In this document: one piece after another, positions 1 through 9,540 of the stretch | How the letters are laid out: the number at the start of each line of letters is the position of its first letter | Position numbering within the stretch: position 1 is the first letter of the stretch | Assembly: GCA_016715965.1 (NCBI GenBank) | Contig: JADJXG010000001.1 | Location: forward strand, 1,183,501 to 1,247,500 | Source of the DNA: Saprospiraceae bacterium | Lineage (GTDB): Bacteria; Bacteroidota; Bacteroidia; Chitinophagales; Saprospiraceae | DNA length: 64,000 nt | Reading direction: 5' to 3' | Program-made: the position numbers and the translations under genes | The notes under the pieces: model-generated | Told to the model about the DNA's origin: nothing | What the model saw: only the letters and a program-made list of their open reading frames with translations | Database searches by the model: none

Positions 1-68
1 AAAACGCCAAAAGTAGGTTTAGTTTTCAAAAGAATGACATACCTTGTGATAAAATTAAATATTCCCTT

Positions 69-1082
69 ATGAAAAGATTTTTACTGCTTTCAATGTTGTG
101 CTGCGCTTATGGTTTGATGGCTCAGCCTATTTACATCTCCCATCCTGAAATAGGTCAAAGGTTAATTTCAAGGATTTTGGACGAAGATTACATCACCCCG
201 ATTGACATGGAGTCTGTGGGTACAGATTTAAATTGGAACATTACCCCCTCAGACATCATCATTCAAACTCCTGATACTGCCTGGGTGGTCAGTCTGGATA
301 ATATGCCCAAAAAAGAATTTTATCCGGCGGGAACATTGGCCATCCGTTATGGCAGTGACAGCTCTGCATATTTTGAAGTTTTCAGACACTCTTCTGCAAG
401 ATTAGAATTATTGGGTGAATCAAATTATTTTGATGAAGCTCCAACTGTGCTCAACAGTCCACTCACCCAGGTGGAATACCCTTTGATGTATGGCGATTCA
501 TTTGGAGATACCTGCACGTACCATTTTAAAATCGAAGAAGACTTATTCCGCGGAGAAATCGAAATTTTTTGCAGAGCAGAAGCCTGGGGTAGAATGAAAA
601 CCACCAATGGCACATACGACTGCATCAAACTGGCATACAGGTCCACGATCCAGTTTTATGTCAACAATGTGCCTGAAGGCAGCGTAACCCTGCACGAATT
701 TAGATTTCTTTCTCCCGGATATAGCGCTCCGGTAGTGGTTTACAGTGCATCTGAGCTTGAATTTGGCGGTGATATCACCAACGACACCACCGCATATTAT
801 CTGACTGCGCCTCCCATAGCTGCCACCAATGAAACTGCAGGTATTGAGATTGGTATAAGTCCAAATCCTGTAACCGACTTGTTATATATTTCTATTCCTG
901 AAGAACTTACTATGGGATCAACAATGGCCATCATAAGTCCTGAAGGTAAGAAGATGGTCGAAAAACAAATGACCCAAGCCCATCAAACCTTCACTGTACA
1001 GAATTGGCCTTCAGGTGTTTACCTTGTTCAAATTGTATCCAAAGAAAAAAGATGGGGAATGAAATCTTTTGTATTAAAGTAG
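69..1082 (+). CDS. T9SS type A cargo protein of unknown function
   Basis: The protein has 337 residues. Residues 1-19 form a signal peptide (MKRFLLLSML start, cleavage probably after the Ala of LMAQ). The C-terminal 75-80 residues form a Por-secretion tail, with the hallmark SPNPVTDLLYI near residue 264, a GVYLVQI strand and a final FVLK. Such tails direct proteins through the outer membrane by T9SS, after which the tail is removed. The central 230 residues look beta-rich, but I do not recognise a domain. It stands alone before tRNA-Asn, and the 68 bases in front show no clear promoter. Secretion by T9SS is well supported; the function is unknown. Confidence 0.85.
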   Translation: MKRFLLLSMLCCAYGLMAQPIYISHPEIGQRLISRILDEDYITPIDMESVGTDLNWNITPSDIIIQTPDTAWVVSLDNMPKKEFYPAGTLAIRYGSDSSAYFEVFRHSSARLELLGESNYFDEAPTVLNSPLTQVEYPLMYGDSFGDTCTYHFKIEEDLFRGEIEIFCRAEAWGRMKTTNGTYDCIKLAYRSTIQFYVNNVPEGSVTLHEFRFLSPGYSAPVVVYSASELEFGGDITNDTTAYYLTAPPIAATNETAGIEIGISPNPVTDLLYISIPEELTMGSTMAIISPEGKKMVEKQMTQAHQTFTVQNWPSGVYLVQIVSKEKRWGMKSFVLK

Positions 1083-1143
1083 GTAAACAAAGCATCCTAG
1101 AAAAAAATTAAAGGATTTAGGACCCAACTTTTCAAGAGGTTTA

Positions 1144-1151
1144 TATCTTTG
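1144..1151 (+). promoter_or_regulatory. Promoter -7 element for tRNA-Asn
   Basis: TATCTTTG fits the Bacteroidota -7 consensus TAnnTTTG and ends 18 bases before the mature tRNA. I see no clear -33 TTG at the usual distance. Confidence 0.55.
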
Positions 1152-1169
1152 CACACCATTTCTCGATAC

Positions 1170-1243
1170 GCCTCTTTAGCTCAGTTGGTTAGAGCGTCGG
1201 ACTGTTAATCCGCAGGTCCTTGGTTCGAGCCCAAGAAGGGGCG
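1170..1243 (+). tRNA. tRNA-Asn (anticodon GTT)
   Basis: This is a 74-nt cloverleaf. The acceptor arms GCCTCTT and AAGGGGC pair with one G-U, and the discriminator is G. The D-arm reads AGCTCAGTTGGTTAGAGC. The anticodon loop CTGTTAA sits between CGGA and TCCG and carries GTT. The T-arm contains GGTTCGAGCCC. CCA is not encoded. The gene lies between its own promoter and a strong terminator, so it is probably a single-gene transcript. Confidence 0.95.
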
Positions 1244-1256
1244 CAACATATACTTT

Positions 1257-1284
1257 AAGCCTTGCTTTCGAGCAAGGCTTTTTT
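1257..1284 (+). terminator. Rho-independent terminator after tRNA-Asn
   Basis: There is a perfect 10-bp stem (AAGCCTTGCT / AGCAAGGCTT) with a TTCG tetraloop, followed directly by TTTT. It ends 17 bases before the next start codon and so separates the tRNA from the downstream kinase gene. Confidence 0.9.
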
Positions 1285-1301
1285 AATGCAAAAACCTTAT
1301 C

Positions 1302-2240
1302 ATGAGCATTTTAACCGTAGGCACCATGGCCTTTGACAGCATCGAAACACCTTTTGGAAAAGCGGATAAAGTCATTGGTGGAGCCTGTACTTACATTAGT
1401 TGGGCAGCATCTTACTGGTATTCACCCATTCATCTGGTATCCATTGTTGGAAGGGATTTTCCGGAACACGAGGTGGTTGCATTGGAACAAAGGGGTATTT
1501 CTATGGAAGGTTTGGTCAGAAGAACAGATATGGATTCCTTTTTCTGGGCAGGGAAGTACCATGCTGATATGAACAACCGGGATACTTTGGTGACCGATCT
1601 GAATGTGTTGGCAGAATTTAATCCTGTGCTTCCAGTCTCTTATGTTTCCAGTCAGTATATCATGTTGGGTAACCTAACCCCGGCGGTTCAAATGTCAGTT
1701 CTCAATCAACTCGATGGCAGCCAGAAAGTAATTATTCTGGACACGATGAATTTTTGGATGGACATCGCCATGCCTGAATTATTGGAGGTCTTAAAGAAGG
1801 TGAATGTCCTGACCATCAATGATGAAGAAGCTCGTCAGCTTTCCGGAGAAAGGTCATTGGTCAGGGCTGCGCAAAAGATTCATGAAATGGGTCCTGAATA
1901 CCTTGTCATTAAAAAGGGAGAACATGGTGCTTTGTTGTTTTACAAGGATCAGGTCTTTTTTGCCCCTGGTATGCCAATGGCCGATGTTGTAGATCCTACA
2001 GGAGCCGGTGATAGTTTTGCGGGAGGTATGATTGGTTATCTCGCCCGAACCGGAGAAATCAGTTTTAAAAATTTGAAAACCTCACTCATCTATGGTTCCA
2101 CCATGGCTTCTTTCTGTGTGGAAGATTTTAGTCTGCAGAAATTGAGGAATTTGAGTCAGGAGGAAATTCACCAAAGAATTCGACAATTTGAAATGCTCAG
2201 TTCTTTTGATGTAAATGAGCTACCAATTAATAAGGTCTAG
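1302..2240 (+). CDS. PfkB-family sugar kinase
   Basis: The protein has 312 residues and belongs to the ribokinase/PfkB superfamily, which phosphorylates sugars or nucleosides with ATP. The second PfkB signature, DPTGAGDSFAGG, lies at residues 231-242, with the catalytic base Asp237 and the GAG anion hole. NDEE at 173-176 is a typical magnesium/phosphate motif, and the substrate-side GG is at 26-27. The ATG start fits the family's usual N-terminal strand (ILTVGTMAFD). The gene begins just after the tRNA terminator and is followed by xth 58 bases on. The substrate cannot be read from sequence. The family call is firm and the substrate unknown. Confidence 0.88.
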   Translation: MSILTVGTMAFDSIETPFGKADKVIGGACTYISWAASYWYSPIHLVSIVGRDFPEHEVVALEQRGISMEGLVRRTDMDSFFWAGKYHADMNNRDTLVTDLNVLAEFNPVLPVSYVSSQYIMLGNLTPAVQMSVLNQLDGSQKVIILDTMNFWMDIAMPELLEVLKKVNVLTINDEEARQLSGERSLVRAAQKIHEMGPEYLVIKKGEHGALLFYKDQVFFAPGMPMADVVDPTGAGDSFAGGMIGYLARTGEISFKNLKTSLIYGSTMASFCVEDFSLQKLRNLSQEEIHQRIRQFEMLSSFDVNELPINKV

Positions 2241-2298
2241 CATTATCTGATTTATTTAAAAATACTGTGTCTGAAATTTTCTCTAATTTTCAGCCATC

Positions 2299-3075
2299 AT
2301 GACAAAAAGCATTCTTTCCTACAACGTGAATGGCTTGAGGTCTGCCACCCAAAAAGGTCTCAACGAATTTTTGAAATTGCATTCTTTTGATTTGGTTTGT
2401 TTTCAGGAAACTAAGATGGATCAGTCTTATGCTGATCCAGATATGTATTTTTCTTTGGGCTACAAGGCGTATTGGCATTGTGCCGAGAAAAAAGGCTATA
2501 GCGGTGTTCTTATTTTGAGCAAAGAAACTCCTGATAAAGTGATTGCAGGTTGTGGCATGGAAGAATACGACCGCGAAGGAAGGATATTGAGATTGGATTT
2601 TGGTGAATGGACGATACTCAATTGCTATTTTCCTTCCGGCTCGGTCAGCGAAGAACGGCATGCTTTCAAAATGAAGTTTCTTCAGGATTTTTATCCGTGG
2701 ATCAAAACATTACTTTATGAAAGGAAAAAACTCATTTTGGTAGGTGATTACAACATTGTGCATCTTGCACTGGACATTCACAATCCCACGCGCAAAGACA
2801 ATCCCAGCGGATACCGACCAGAGGAAAGAGCCTGGCTGGACGCCTGGTACAATGAACTTTTTGAGGACTCTTTCAGATGTAAGTATCCAGACAGTCAGGA
2901 ATTTTCATGGTGGTCCTATCGAGCGGGTTCCTATCAAAAAAACAAGGGATGGCGCATCGATTATCAATCTATCAGCAAACCACACGGACAATTGGTCAAA
3001 GATTACAAACATTACCGTGACATCCGATTTTCAGACCATTGCCCGATAGAAGGCCTGTACAATTTTTCCTTCTAG
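2299..3075 (+). CDS. xth: Exodeoxyribonuclease III / AP endonuclease
   Basis: The protein has 258 residues, the usual length for the ExoIII/AP endonuclease family, which cuts DNA 5' of abasic sites and resects 3' ends in base excision repair. Motifs are in order: YNVNGLR (residues 8-14), QETK with metal ligand Glu37, Tyr110 in LNCYFPSG, GDYNI with Asp150 and Asn152, WRIDY (218-222) and SDH with catalytic Asp246-His247. It is cytosolic. The gene follows the PfkB kinase on the same strand and converges on a minus-strand T9SS gene 50 bases away, with no obvious terminator between them. Confidence 0.95.
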   Translation: MTKSILSYNVNGLRSATQKGLNEFLKLHSFDLVCFQETKMDQSYADPDMYFSLGYKAYWHCAEKKGYSGVLILSKETPDKVIAGCGMEEYDREGRILRLDFGEWTILNCYFPSGSVSEERHAFKMKFLQDFYPWIKTLLYERKKLILVGDYNIVHLALDIHNPTRKDNPSGYRPEERAWLDAWYNELFEDSFRCKYPDSQEFSWWSYRAGSYQKNKGWRIDYQSISKPHGQLVKDYKHYRDIRFSDHCPIEGLYNFSF

Positions 3076-3124
3076 ATATGTTTTATGGCATTTAATGCGT
3101 CTTTTATTTCTTTCTACTATTTCC

Positions 3125-5713
3125 CTATTGGATAATGATTTTTTGTTGAAAAATTCCCTTGTTGGTGTTGATTCTTGCAGCATATACACCACAAGGAGCA
3201 TTGGTTTGGATGTCAAATCGAGCGCTACCCAAAAGTTGCCGATTGAAAATTTGCTTTCTTCCATTTAGGTCGATCAATTCAAAACTTGATGCACTTACAT
3301 CTTGTGGCAACTCAATATTGAAATCACCATTCCCTGGTACGGGGTAAATTTTGAAATCTGTCCTTACCTGGTCTTTGGTACTAACAGCTGAATATAAATT
3401 AGAACTCCAAACTCCTCGACCGTATGTGCCAGCCCATATTTTTTTGTCCTGATAGGAAATATCCAAATCAGCGACTATCACATTGGGCAATCCATTTTGG
3501 AAAGGCTCCCAATCGTTTTTGGAACCATCGGTATAAAAGACTCCAATGTCTGTACCAACATAAAGTCCTTCATTGGAACCTTTTTCGTAGATAATGCAAT
3601 TGACCGGTACGTTGGGTAATCCAAATGTATAATTGACCCAGTTTCTGCCTCCGTCGGGAGTAACAAACACTTTTTCACTGGCGTTGTATCCACCAAGAGC
3701 GATATAAACTCTGTTGGGATCAGAAGGATCCACTGCAATATAATTGATAGGAGAATTGGGCGATTGTGCAATCAGAGTCCAGTTTTGACCTGCATTGGTG
3801 GTAGCAACCAAGGCATCTCTTGTTGCTACATAAATGAAATTTGGATTGGAGGGGGCAATAGCCATTGCAGTCAAAGGAACTCCACCTGTCAAATTAAAAG
3901 AGATCCGAAACCAGGAGTCTCCACGGTCTGTCGAAGCCCAAACATCGTCATAGGCAGCATAAATGATATTGGGTCGCTGTGGATCAATCGCAATCGGGGT
4001 CAACCATGCCCCGTTTTTTTGTCCGGGAATATTATTACTGATCACTTTTACAGCATCCTGATTCGACCAGCTATCGTCGGTCCTGTAAATAACTCCATTC
4101 ACATAACATCCATATTGAATATTGGGATTGGTATAATCAACTGCGCAGTCCATTCCATCACCACCTGTAGCAAAGTACCATTGATTGTTGTTGTGACCTC
4201 GTGAGCCGTTGTCCTGCATCCCAATGATCAAATGGTTATTGCGTGTCTGGGATACTGCAATTCTGTAGATCTGACTAATGCCCAAACCATTGGATTTATC
4301 CACCCATCTGTCTCCGGCATTGGTAGATGAGTACAAACCACCATCATTGCATTCAAAGACCAGATTGTTAACCCTTGGATGATAAGCAATAAAATGTTTG
4401 TCGGCGTGGACCACTTGAACATTATTTGGATTACCGCCTGCATCGGGACTCCAATGACTGTTGAGAAACCAAGTAGATCCTGCATCCGTTGATTTCCAGG
4501 TATTGACTCCACCCAATAAGATTTCATCCGGATTGTTGGGATTGATGGCATAAGCCAGATCATAATTGCCCTGACCTCCTTCGCCAGATGCGTTGTGGGA
4601 AGGGTGCAATAGGTTGCTACTCGCGTCAGAAGTGAAATATCTTTGCCAGGTTTCACCGCTGTTTTCTGAATAATACAAGCCATCCATTCCATCATCGACG
4701 TTGACTCCAATCGCATCCACCAAATTGGGGAGACTCTTGGAAACAGCCAGTTTGATTCTGCTGACACCCGGTACAGTAGCTTTATTGATCCAGGTGATCC
4801 CTCCGTTGCTTGACACCCAAATGCCAGCTCCTCCTTTGGGCTCATAAGTGGTGGCATATAGTATGGTGGATACATTTGGCTTTTGCTCAATGTCCATAAA
4901 ATGACCAGTTTGCGTTCTCGTCCAGTTGGCTCCTGCATTGGTCGTGCGCCAAATGCCATCCGAACTGGCGGCTACTAGGGTTCTAGGGTCATTGGGATTA
5001 ATCCACAACCTTCGAATGGTTTTTCTTTCACTCACGGTCCAGGTCAATCCGGTAAAGGACCAGTTTTGACCACCGTTGGTGGTTTTCAAAACCCCAATGC
5101 TTTTGGTATCTCCTCCCCCATCAAAATCACTGTTTGGACCAGAAGCTAAATCACCATCTCCAGTTGCAATATAAAGAATGTCCGGATTGGTTGGATCAAC
5201 AGCGATGTCGCTAACCCCAATAACAGGTAGATAATCCGTGTTGGTGGTCCATGTCTGTCCGTTGTTGGTGGTCTTCCACAATCCACCCGCAGGTGATCCT
5301 ACCCAATAGGTATTGTTGTTGGTAGGGTGAAATGCAATGCAATTTAATCTGCCCAAACCCTCATATCCTCCCGGAGTGGAGGTTGGTCCAAAAAATCTCC
5401 AATTGGCGGGGGCTGGATTTTCTTTGCTTGTTTGGTGATATCTTTCATAGAAATTTTTTGTCTCTTCATGAGCTTTGAGCGGAGACATGGGCCTCCTGTT
5501 TTCATCCAAACGGGTGGACCAATAATATTCCCATCTTTTAAACTGTTTGTAACCTTTGCCTTTTTCTTTGGGTCTGTCTTTCCAATATTCATCAAATGCT
5601 TTCACTACTTCATCATAGCTTGCATTTTCGGGAAGATTGGCTGCCCATTTCTGACCTGATAAGGTCCAGAAGCTTATCACAGCTAAAATAAATAAGGTAA
5701 ATTTAATTTTCAT
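3125..5713 (-). CDS. Large secreted beta-propeller (BNR/VPS10-like) T9SS protein
   Basis: The protein has 862 residues with a signal peptide (MKIKFTLFILAV start, ending SGQ). A charged helical stretch follows (about 30-95), then many repeats with the pattern S/TxDxGxxW (for example TTNNGQTWT, SSNGGITWI, TPDGGRNWV), interleaved with DPxNPxxxY motifs. These are BNR/Asp-box repeats of sortilin-type ten-bladed propellers. The last 80 residues are a T9SS type A tail (FKIYPVPGNGDFNIELP). Such proteins are often annotated as glycosyl hydrolases, but no catalytic residues are evident, so binding or scaffolding at the surface is as likely. The next gene on the strand (5744-6253) is 30 bases upstream and could share its transcript. 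Confidence 0.85.
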   Translation of the reverse strand: MKIKFTLFILAVISFWTLSGQKWAANLPENASYDEVVKAFDEYWKDRPKEKGKGYKQFKRWEYYWSTRLDENRRPMSPLKAHEETKNFYERYHQTSKENPAPANWRFFGPTSTPGGYEGLGRLNCIAFHPTNNNTYWVGSPAGGLWKTTNNGQTWTTNTDYLPVIGVSDIAVDPTNPDILYIATGDGDLASGPNSDFDGGGDTKSIGVLKTTNGGQNWSFTGLTWTVSERKTIRRLWINPNDPRTLVAASSDGIWRTTNAGANWTRTQTGHFMDIEQKPNVSTILYATTYEPKGGAGIWVSSNGGITWINKATVPGVSRIKLAVSKSLPNLVDAIGVNVDDGMDGLYYSENSGETWQRYFTSDASSNLLHPSHNASGEGGQGNYDLAYAINPNNPDEILLGGVNTWKSTDAGSTWFLNSHWSPDAGGNPNNVQVVHADKHFIAYHPRVNNLVFECNDGGLYSSTNAGDRWVDKSNGLGISQIYRIAVSQTRNNHLIIGMQDNGSRGHNNNQWYFATGGDGMDCAVDYTNPNIQYGCYVNGVIYRTDDSWSNQDAVKVISNNIPGQKNGAWLTPIAIDPQRPNIIYAAYDDVWASTDRGDSWFRISFNLTGGVPLTAMAIAPSNPNFIYVATRDALVATTNAGQNWTLIAQSPNSPINYIAVDPSDPNRVYIALGGYNASEKVFVTPDGGRNWVNYTFGLPNVPVNCIIYEKGSNEGLYVGTDIGVFYTDGSKNDWEPFQNGLPNVIVADLDISYQDKKIWAGTYGRGVWSSNLYSAVSTKDQVRTDFKIYPVPGNGDFNIELPQDVSASSFELIDLNGRKQIFNRQLLGSARFDIQTNAPCGVYAARINTNKGIFQQKIIIQ

Positions 5714-5743
5714 CTCTGTATGGTTTTGTTTGTATGAAAAAAA

Positions 5744-6253
5744 TTACTGCATGTTTTTTTGAATGGATTTTATGGCGAGATATTTCCTCTTGTTCTTGTA
5801 ATAGTAGGACAAAACAGCCTCTGCATCGGCTTTAATCGGAAAGGCCGCCATTTTGGCTTCATCGTTTTTTTGAAGATGACTCGCTCTGACCGTAATCGTG
5901 TCTCCTTTACCAAATTGAACGGGATTGTCCGACACCGCAGCTTTCGTTCTGGCTACATGGGTGGCGAGTTTTACTTTGTTCACCCACAAAGAATCAAATC
6001 GCAAATCATTGTGCTGCACCAGAATTTTAAAAAAATATTCATGGGCCACCGGCAGATTGGGTTGCCCCGGTGTAAGTTTTTTCTGATAAGATTCCAACAC
6101 TTTAAAACCCTTGGGTTTGTTCTTCGAATTGCAACAGAAGTGGTTTAAACCAGACATGAGCTGGCTCATCGAAACCAGAATTCCCAGACCAATTGTCAAA
6201 AATCCAAGTTTGCTAACTCTGATAGATTCAAATATTCTATGTTTTAAATTCAT
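5744..6253 (-). CDS. Hypothetical membrane-anchored protein
   Basis: The protein has 169 residues. One hydrophobic segment (about 16-36, LGFLTIGLGILVSMSQLMSG) is followed by CCNSKNKPKG, so it is either a single-pass anchor or an atypical lipoprotein signal. The remainder is a soluble beta-rich domain of about 120 residues ending in a basic helix (YYYKNKRKYLAIKSIQKN). I recognise no family. It precedes the large T9SS propeller gene by 30 bases on the same strand, which suggests co-transcription, but there is no functional evidence. Confidence 0.6.
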   Translation of the reverse strand: MNLKHRIFESIRVSKLGFLTIGLGILVSMSQLMSGLNHFCCNSKNKPKGFKVLESYQKKLTPGQPNLPVAHEYFFKILVQHNDLRFDSLWVNKVKLATHVARTKAAVSDNPVQFGKGDTITVRASHLQKNDEAKMAAFPIKADAEAVLSYYYKNKRKYLAIKSIQKNMQ

Positions 6254-6598
6254 ATATGAGGCTTGTAGCTATTGTTTAAATCGATCCAGGGATTTGATGA
6301 TTTGGATTAAATCGGGGGCTAAGTTAATAATCTTGCCAAAAATCTTACGAATATTTGAAAAGAATTTTCCAATTTTTTATTCTGAGGGGTTCAGATCAAT
6401 CCATGCTCAAAAGAAAAATGATGGCTGGATGCCTTTATTTTTGAGCTTAGTCATCCTTGGCTTTCTGTTTTTTGAGGAAATGAAAGGGGTGCCTTCACAT
6501 TCATTTATTTGCGATTAAAAAGTGAATGGTTGATTTCTTCAAGCACATTTGGAGTGCGATATATATTACTATAAAAGGTAAATCTTATTTCAGGATCC
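6254..6598. other. 345-bp intergenic stretch without a recognisable gene
   Basis: The stretch lies between the hypothetical gene ending toward 5744 and the flippase stop at 6599, both on the minus strand. It is AT-rich. The plus-strand frames here are short or antisense to the flippase gene, and I see no convincing hairpin with a T-tract. It presumably carries the promoter for the 6253 gene, but no TAnnTTTG could be placed with confidence. Confidence 0.5.
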
Positions 6599-8068
6599 CT
6601 ATGGCTGGGTCAATCGGCGAAACCAGCGGATTGAAAAAACAACAAATAACAAGGCAATTGTATTTCCCAGCAGTAAATTCATCCGGAGATTGCCAAAATA
6701 ATCGCTTAAAAAAAACCATGACATGCCTCCTGCAAATGCCAGGCTTAAAAACATGGGCAACAATCTGTAAGGAATGGGATAATGTTTCTGACCTTGAAAA
6801 TAGGACCAGGCACACATCCAAAAATACACCAGGCACATGATCCAGGCTGAAGCATCTAATCCATAGATGGGCAACCATAGGAAATACAAAATAGTATTTA
6901 ATATCAAACCTGAAAATGAAATTCCGGCTGCTAAGAGGGTTTGGTCCGTTAACTTATTCCAGGCAGAAAGATTGTAATACATCCCCGAAAAGATATTGGC
7001 CATCAATAAAATGGGTACCAGATGCAGTGCATTTCTGTAATTGGGTCCCAACAATTGGGAAACCAAACTCAAATTGGCAGTGGTAAATAAGTAAATTACA
7101 CAACAACTGAATACAAAAGCCAGGGACAAATCGGCAAAATGCTTTTTTCCATCTTGCTTCTTAGCTTGTCTGAAAAAGAAGGGTTCTGCTGCATAATTAA
7201 AAGCTGTTAAAAACAAATTCATGATTACAGCCAAACGAAAAGCTGCATTGAGCGAATCACTTGCCACCAAATTTGATTTTGCATCATCAGAAAGTAAATA
7301 TTTGAGATAACTGGTGTACCCACTTTGAATGATGATGAATGAAAAGGTGACCACGACAAGCGGCCATGCAAATTGTATCAAGGTTTTCACCAAACTCCAT
7401 TCCCTCACTGGAGCAAAGGCTTCTGAAATTTCTTTATATAGTAAAATCAATGTCATCAACGAGGCCAACAAATTGGCAAATAAAACGTAAAATAATTTTT
7501 GCTCGCTTGATAAATGATGAAGATTAAATTCTTCATTCAGCAGAGGTATTCCTTCAAAGAAAATTAAAACCAGAACAACATTGATCATTAAGCCTGTCAA
7601 TTTAATCCAAGCATATCGGAGTGGTCTCTTATCATATCTTATTTTTGCAAATGGCAAGGAAATTAAAACATCCATCACAAGAATGAAGGAGGCTATCATC
7701 AGATGTGCATCAAGATTATCTTCATACTTCATCCATGCCAAAATCTGATTTTTCGCCAAAAAAACAATCAGTAAAAAAATTGCTGAACAAAGCCAAACCA
7801 ATCTGGAGGCGATTGGATAAATAATCTCACTGTAGCGATCATCCGTAACAAATCGAAAATAGCTGGTTTCCATTCGAAGGGTCAGCAATCCCAAAAAAAG
7901 TCCCACGTAAAAATAAAGTTCCTGGTAAATGGAAAAGTAACCATCCTCCGATACAAATACCCGATAGGTCAAATAGGAAGTAATCAATAAAAAATTGATG
8001 ACTCTACCCAATGAATAACTCAAACCGTAGATGAGCGTTTCCTTGGCCAATGATCGGATAACTGACAA
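6599..8068 (-). CDS. Polysaccharide/lipid flippase (Wzx-like, MOP superfamily)
   Basis: The protein has 489 residues and is strongly hydrophobic, with about 12-14 predicted membrane helices from residue 10 to the end and short basic loops. It has the N-terminal signature of polysaccharide exporters (ETLIYGLSYSLGRVINFLL) and the usual family length of 450-500. It probably flips undecaprenyl-linked sugar units across the inner membrane. No glycosyltransferase or polymerase genes are adjacent, so the polymer is unknown. It is divergent from the M42 peptidase gene at 8212, with about 140 bases between them for both promoters. Confidence 0.8.
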   Translation of the reverse strand: MSVIRSLAKETLIYGLSYSLGRVINFLLITSYLTYRVFVSEDGYFSIYQELYFYVGLFLGLLTLRMETSYFRFVTDDRYSEIIYPIASRLVWLCSAIFLLIVFLAKNQILAWMKYEDNLDAHLMIASFILVMDVLISLPFAKIRYDKRPLRYAWIKLTGLMINVVLVLIFFEGIPLLNEEFNLHHLSSEQKLFYVLFANLLASLMTLILLYKEISEAFAPVREWSLVKTLIQFAWPLVVVTFSFIIIQSGYTSYLKYLLSDDAKSNLVASDSLNAAFRLAVIMNLFLTAFNYAAEPFFFRQAKKQDGKKHFADLSLAFVFSCCVIYLFTTANLSLVSQLLGPNYRNALHLVPILLMANIFSGMYYNLSAWNKLTDQTLLAAGISFSGLILNTILYFLWLPIYGLDASAWIMCLVYFWMCAWSYFQGQKHYPIPYRLLPMFLSLAFAGGMSWFFLSDYFGNLRMNLLLGNTIALLFVVFSIRWFRRLTQP

Positions 8069-8186
8069 TTGTTTGATTTCTTAAAAGCGTAAATATCATC
8101 ATTTTAAATGGCTTGATTCTTCAAAATTTTAAATTCTAAGCCAATGCTCAAACTCAATTTTGAAAGGATCAAATCAGTTTGTCAAT

Positions 8187-8194
8187 TACCTTTG
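8187..8194 (+). promoter_or_regulatory. Promoter -7 element for the M42 peptidase gene
   Basis: TACCTTTG matches TAnnTTTG and ends 17 bases before the ATG. A TTTTG around 8158-8162 is about 24 bases upstream and could be the -33 element. Confidence 0.5.
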
Positions 8195-8211
8195 TACAAG
8201 ATAGTTGATCC

Positions 8212-9264
8212 ATGGAAGGAATAGAAACTCTGCGTAAGATTTGCGCACTCCCCGGTGTCCCCGGCTACGAGTCGGCCATAAGAAATTATATTAAGAGCCA
8301 ACTTGAGAACATTGCAGACCGGATCGAAATTGACCCAATGGGAAATCTAATTGCTTTTCACCAGGGCAGAAACCATAAAAAACTGATGCTTTCTGCGCAC
8401 CTGGATGAAATTGGATTTATGGTTCAGCACATTGATGAGGATGGCTTTATCAGATTTGTTCCCCTTGGAGGTTTCGATGCAAAGACTCTGACTGCGCAAA
8501 GGGTAACCATCCATGGAAAAAAAGATGTAATTGGCGTAATGGGTTCTAAGCCCATCCATCTGATGACTGCTGAGGAGAGAACGAAAGCACCACAGGTCAA
8601 AGATTACTTTATTGATACCGGACTTCCTGCTGAAGAGGTAAAGAAACTCATTCAGGTCGGAGACCCAATCACCAGGGAAAGAGAACTGATCCAAATGGGA
8701 CCCTGCATCAATGCAAAATCCCTGGACAACCGAATTTCAGTTTTTATTCTTCTCAAGATTTTTCAGGAGATAAAGCGTAGAAATCCAGATTTGAATGTAT
8801 TGGCTGTTTTCACGGTGCAGGAGGAAGTAGGATTGCGCGGTGCCAAAACAGTGGCTCATAAACTGGCTCCAGACCTTGCTATAAACATCGATACCACCAT
8901 CGCGTTTGATGTGCCTGGTGCTCAATCCCATGAAATGGTGAGTCGGCTTGGGCAGGGTGTCGGCATCAAAATTATGGACCACAGCGTGCTATGTGATTAT
9001 CGAATGGTTCGATTGTTGAAAGAAACTGCTACCAAACACAAGATAAAGTGGCAGGCTGAAATTTTGCAGAAGGGTGGCACGGATACTGCCTCCATTCAAA
9101 TGGCCGGTGGTGGATGCATTGCAGGCGCAGTTTCCATACCTACCAGACACATACACCAGGTCATAGAAATGGTGCATCAGGCCGATGTGCAAGCATCCAT
9201 CGATCTGGTTCTAGCAGCCATACCTGAAATCGAATCAATGGATTGGAATCACGCTCAACATTAA
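8212..9264 (+). CDS. M42-family metalloaminopeptidase
   Basis: The protein has 350 residues and belongs to the glutamyl aminopeptidase/endoglucanase M (M42) family, which forms large tetrahedral shells that trim peptides in the cytosol. Two-metal ligands are all visible: His63 and Asp65 in SAHLDEIGFM, bridging Asp172 in SLDNR, catalytic Glu204 with Glu205 in TVQEEVG, Asp227 in INIDTT and His313 in TRHIHQ. The length matches the family. The gene is followed 11 bases later by a pterin dehydratase gene on the same strand, so the two probably share a transcript from the promoter at 8187. Confidence 0.92.
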   Translation: MEGIETLRKICALPGVPGYESAIRNYIKSQLENIADRIEIDPMGNLIAFHQGRNHKKLMLSAHLDEIGFMVQHIDEDGFIRFVPLGGFDAKTLTAQRVTIHGKKDVIGVMGSKPIHLMTAEERTKAPQVKDYFIDTGLPAEEVKKLIQVGDPITRERELIQMGPCINAKSLDNRISVFILLKIFQEIKRRNPDLNVLAVFTVQEEVGLRGAKTVAHKLAPDLAINIDTTIAFDVPGAQSHEMVSRLGQGVGIKIMDHSVLCDYRMVRLLKETATKHKIKWQAEILQKGGTDTASIQMAGGGCIAGAVSIPTRHIHQVIEMVHQADVQASIDLVLAAIPEIESMDWNHAQH

Positions 9265-9275
9265 AAATAAAAACG

Positions 9276-9521
9276 ATGTGGTTAGAAGAAAACAATCGAC
9301 TTTCCTGCGAATTCATCTTCAAGGATTTTGCAGAAGCCATGGGATTTATCAATGAGATTGCGCTAAAGGCAGAAAGGATGAATCATCACCCCAATTGGTC
9401 CAATAGTTTCAATAAAGTGAGCATCCAGCTGTACACCCATGATGCGGGTAATACCATTACTGAAAGGGACCGCAAGCTAGCTGAGCTAATTACCAGAGTT
9501 TTCGAAAAATACAAAAAATAG
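9276..9521 (+). CDS. 4a-hydroxytetrahydrobiopterin dehydratase (pterin-4a-carbinolamine dehydratase)
   Basis: The protein has 81 residues. The ATG at 9276 (MWLEENN) is chosen because the frame upstream overlaps the M42 gene and the family begins at this point. It carries the core motif NHHPNW and the following THDAG..T.RD pattern of PCD/DCoH proteins. The enzyme dehydrates 4a-hydroxytetrahydropterin so that the cofactor of aromatic amino acid hydroxylases can be recycled. It is slightly short (usual 90-110) but complete. No hydroxylase gene is in the window. It converges on the zinc-ribbon gene with a 19-bp gap. Confidence 0.88.
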   Translation: MWLEENNRLSCEFIFKDFAEAMGFINEIALKAERMNHHPNWSNSFNKVSIQLYTHDAGNTITERDRKLAELITRVFEKYKK

Positions 9522-9540
9522 GGTGAGGGATGCTCTGTTT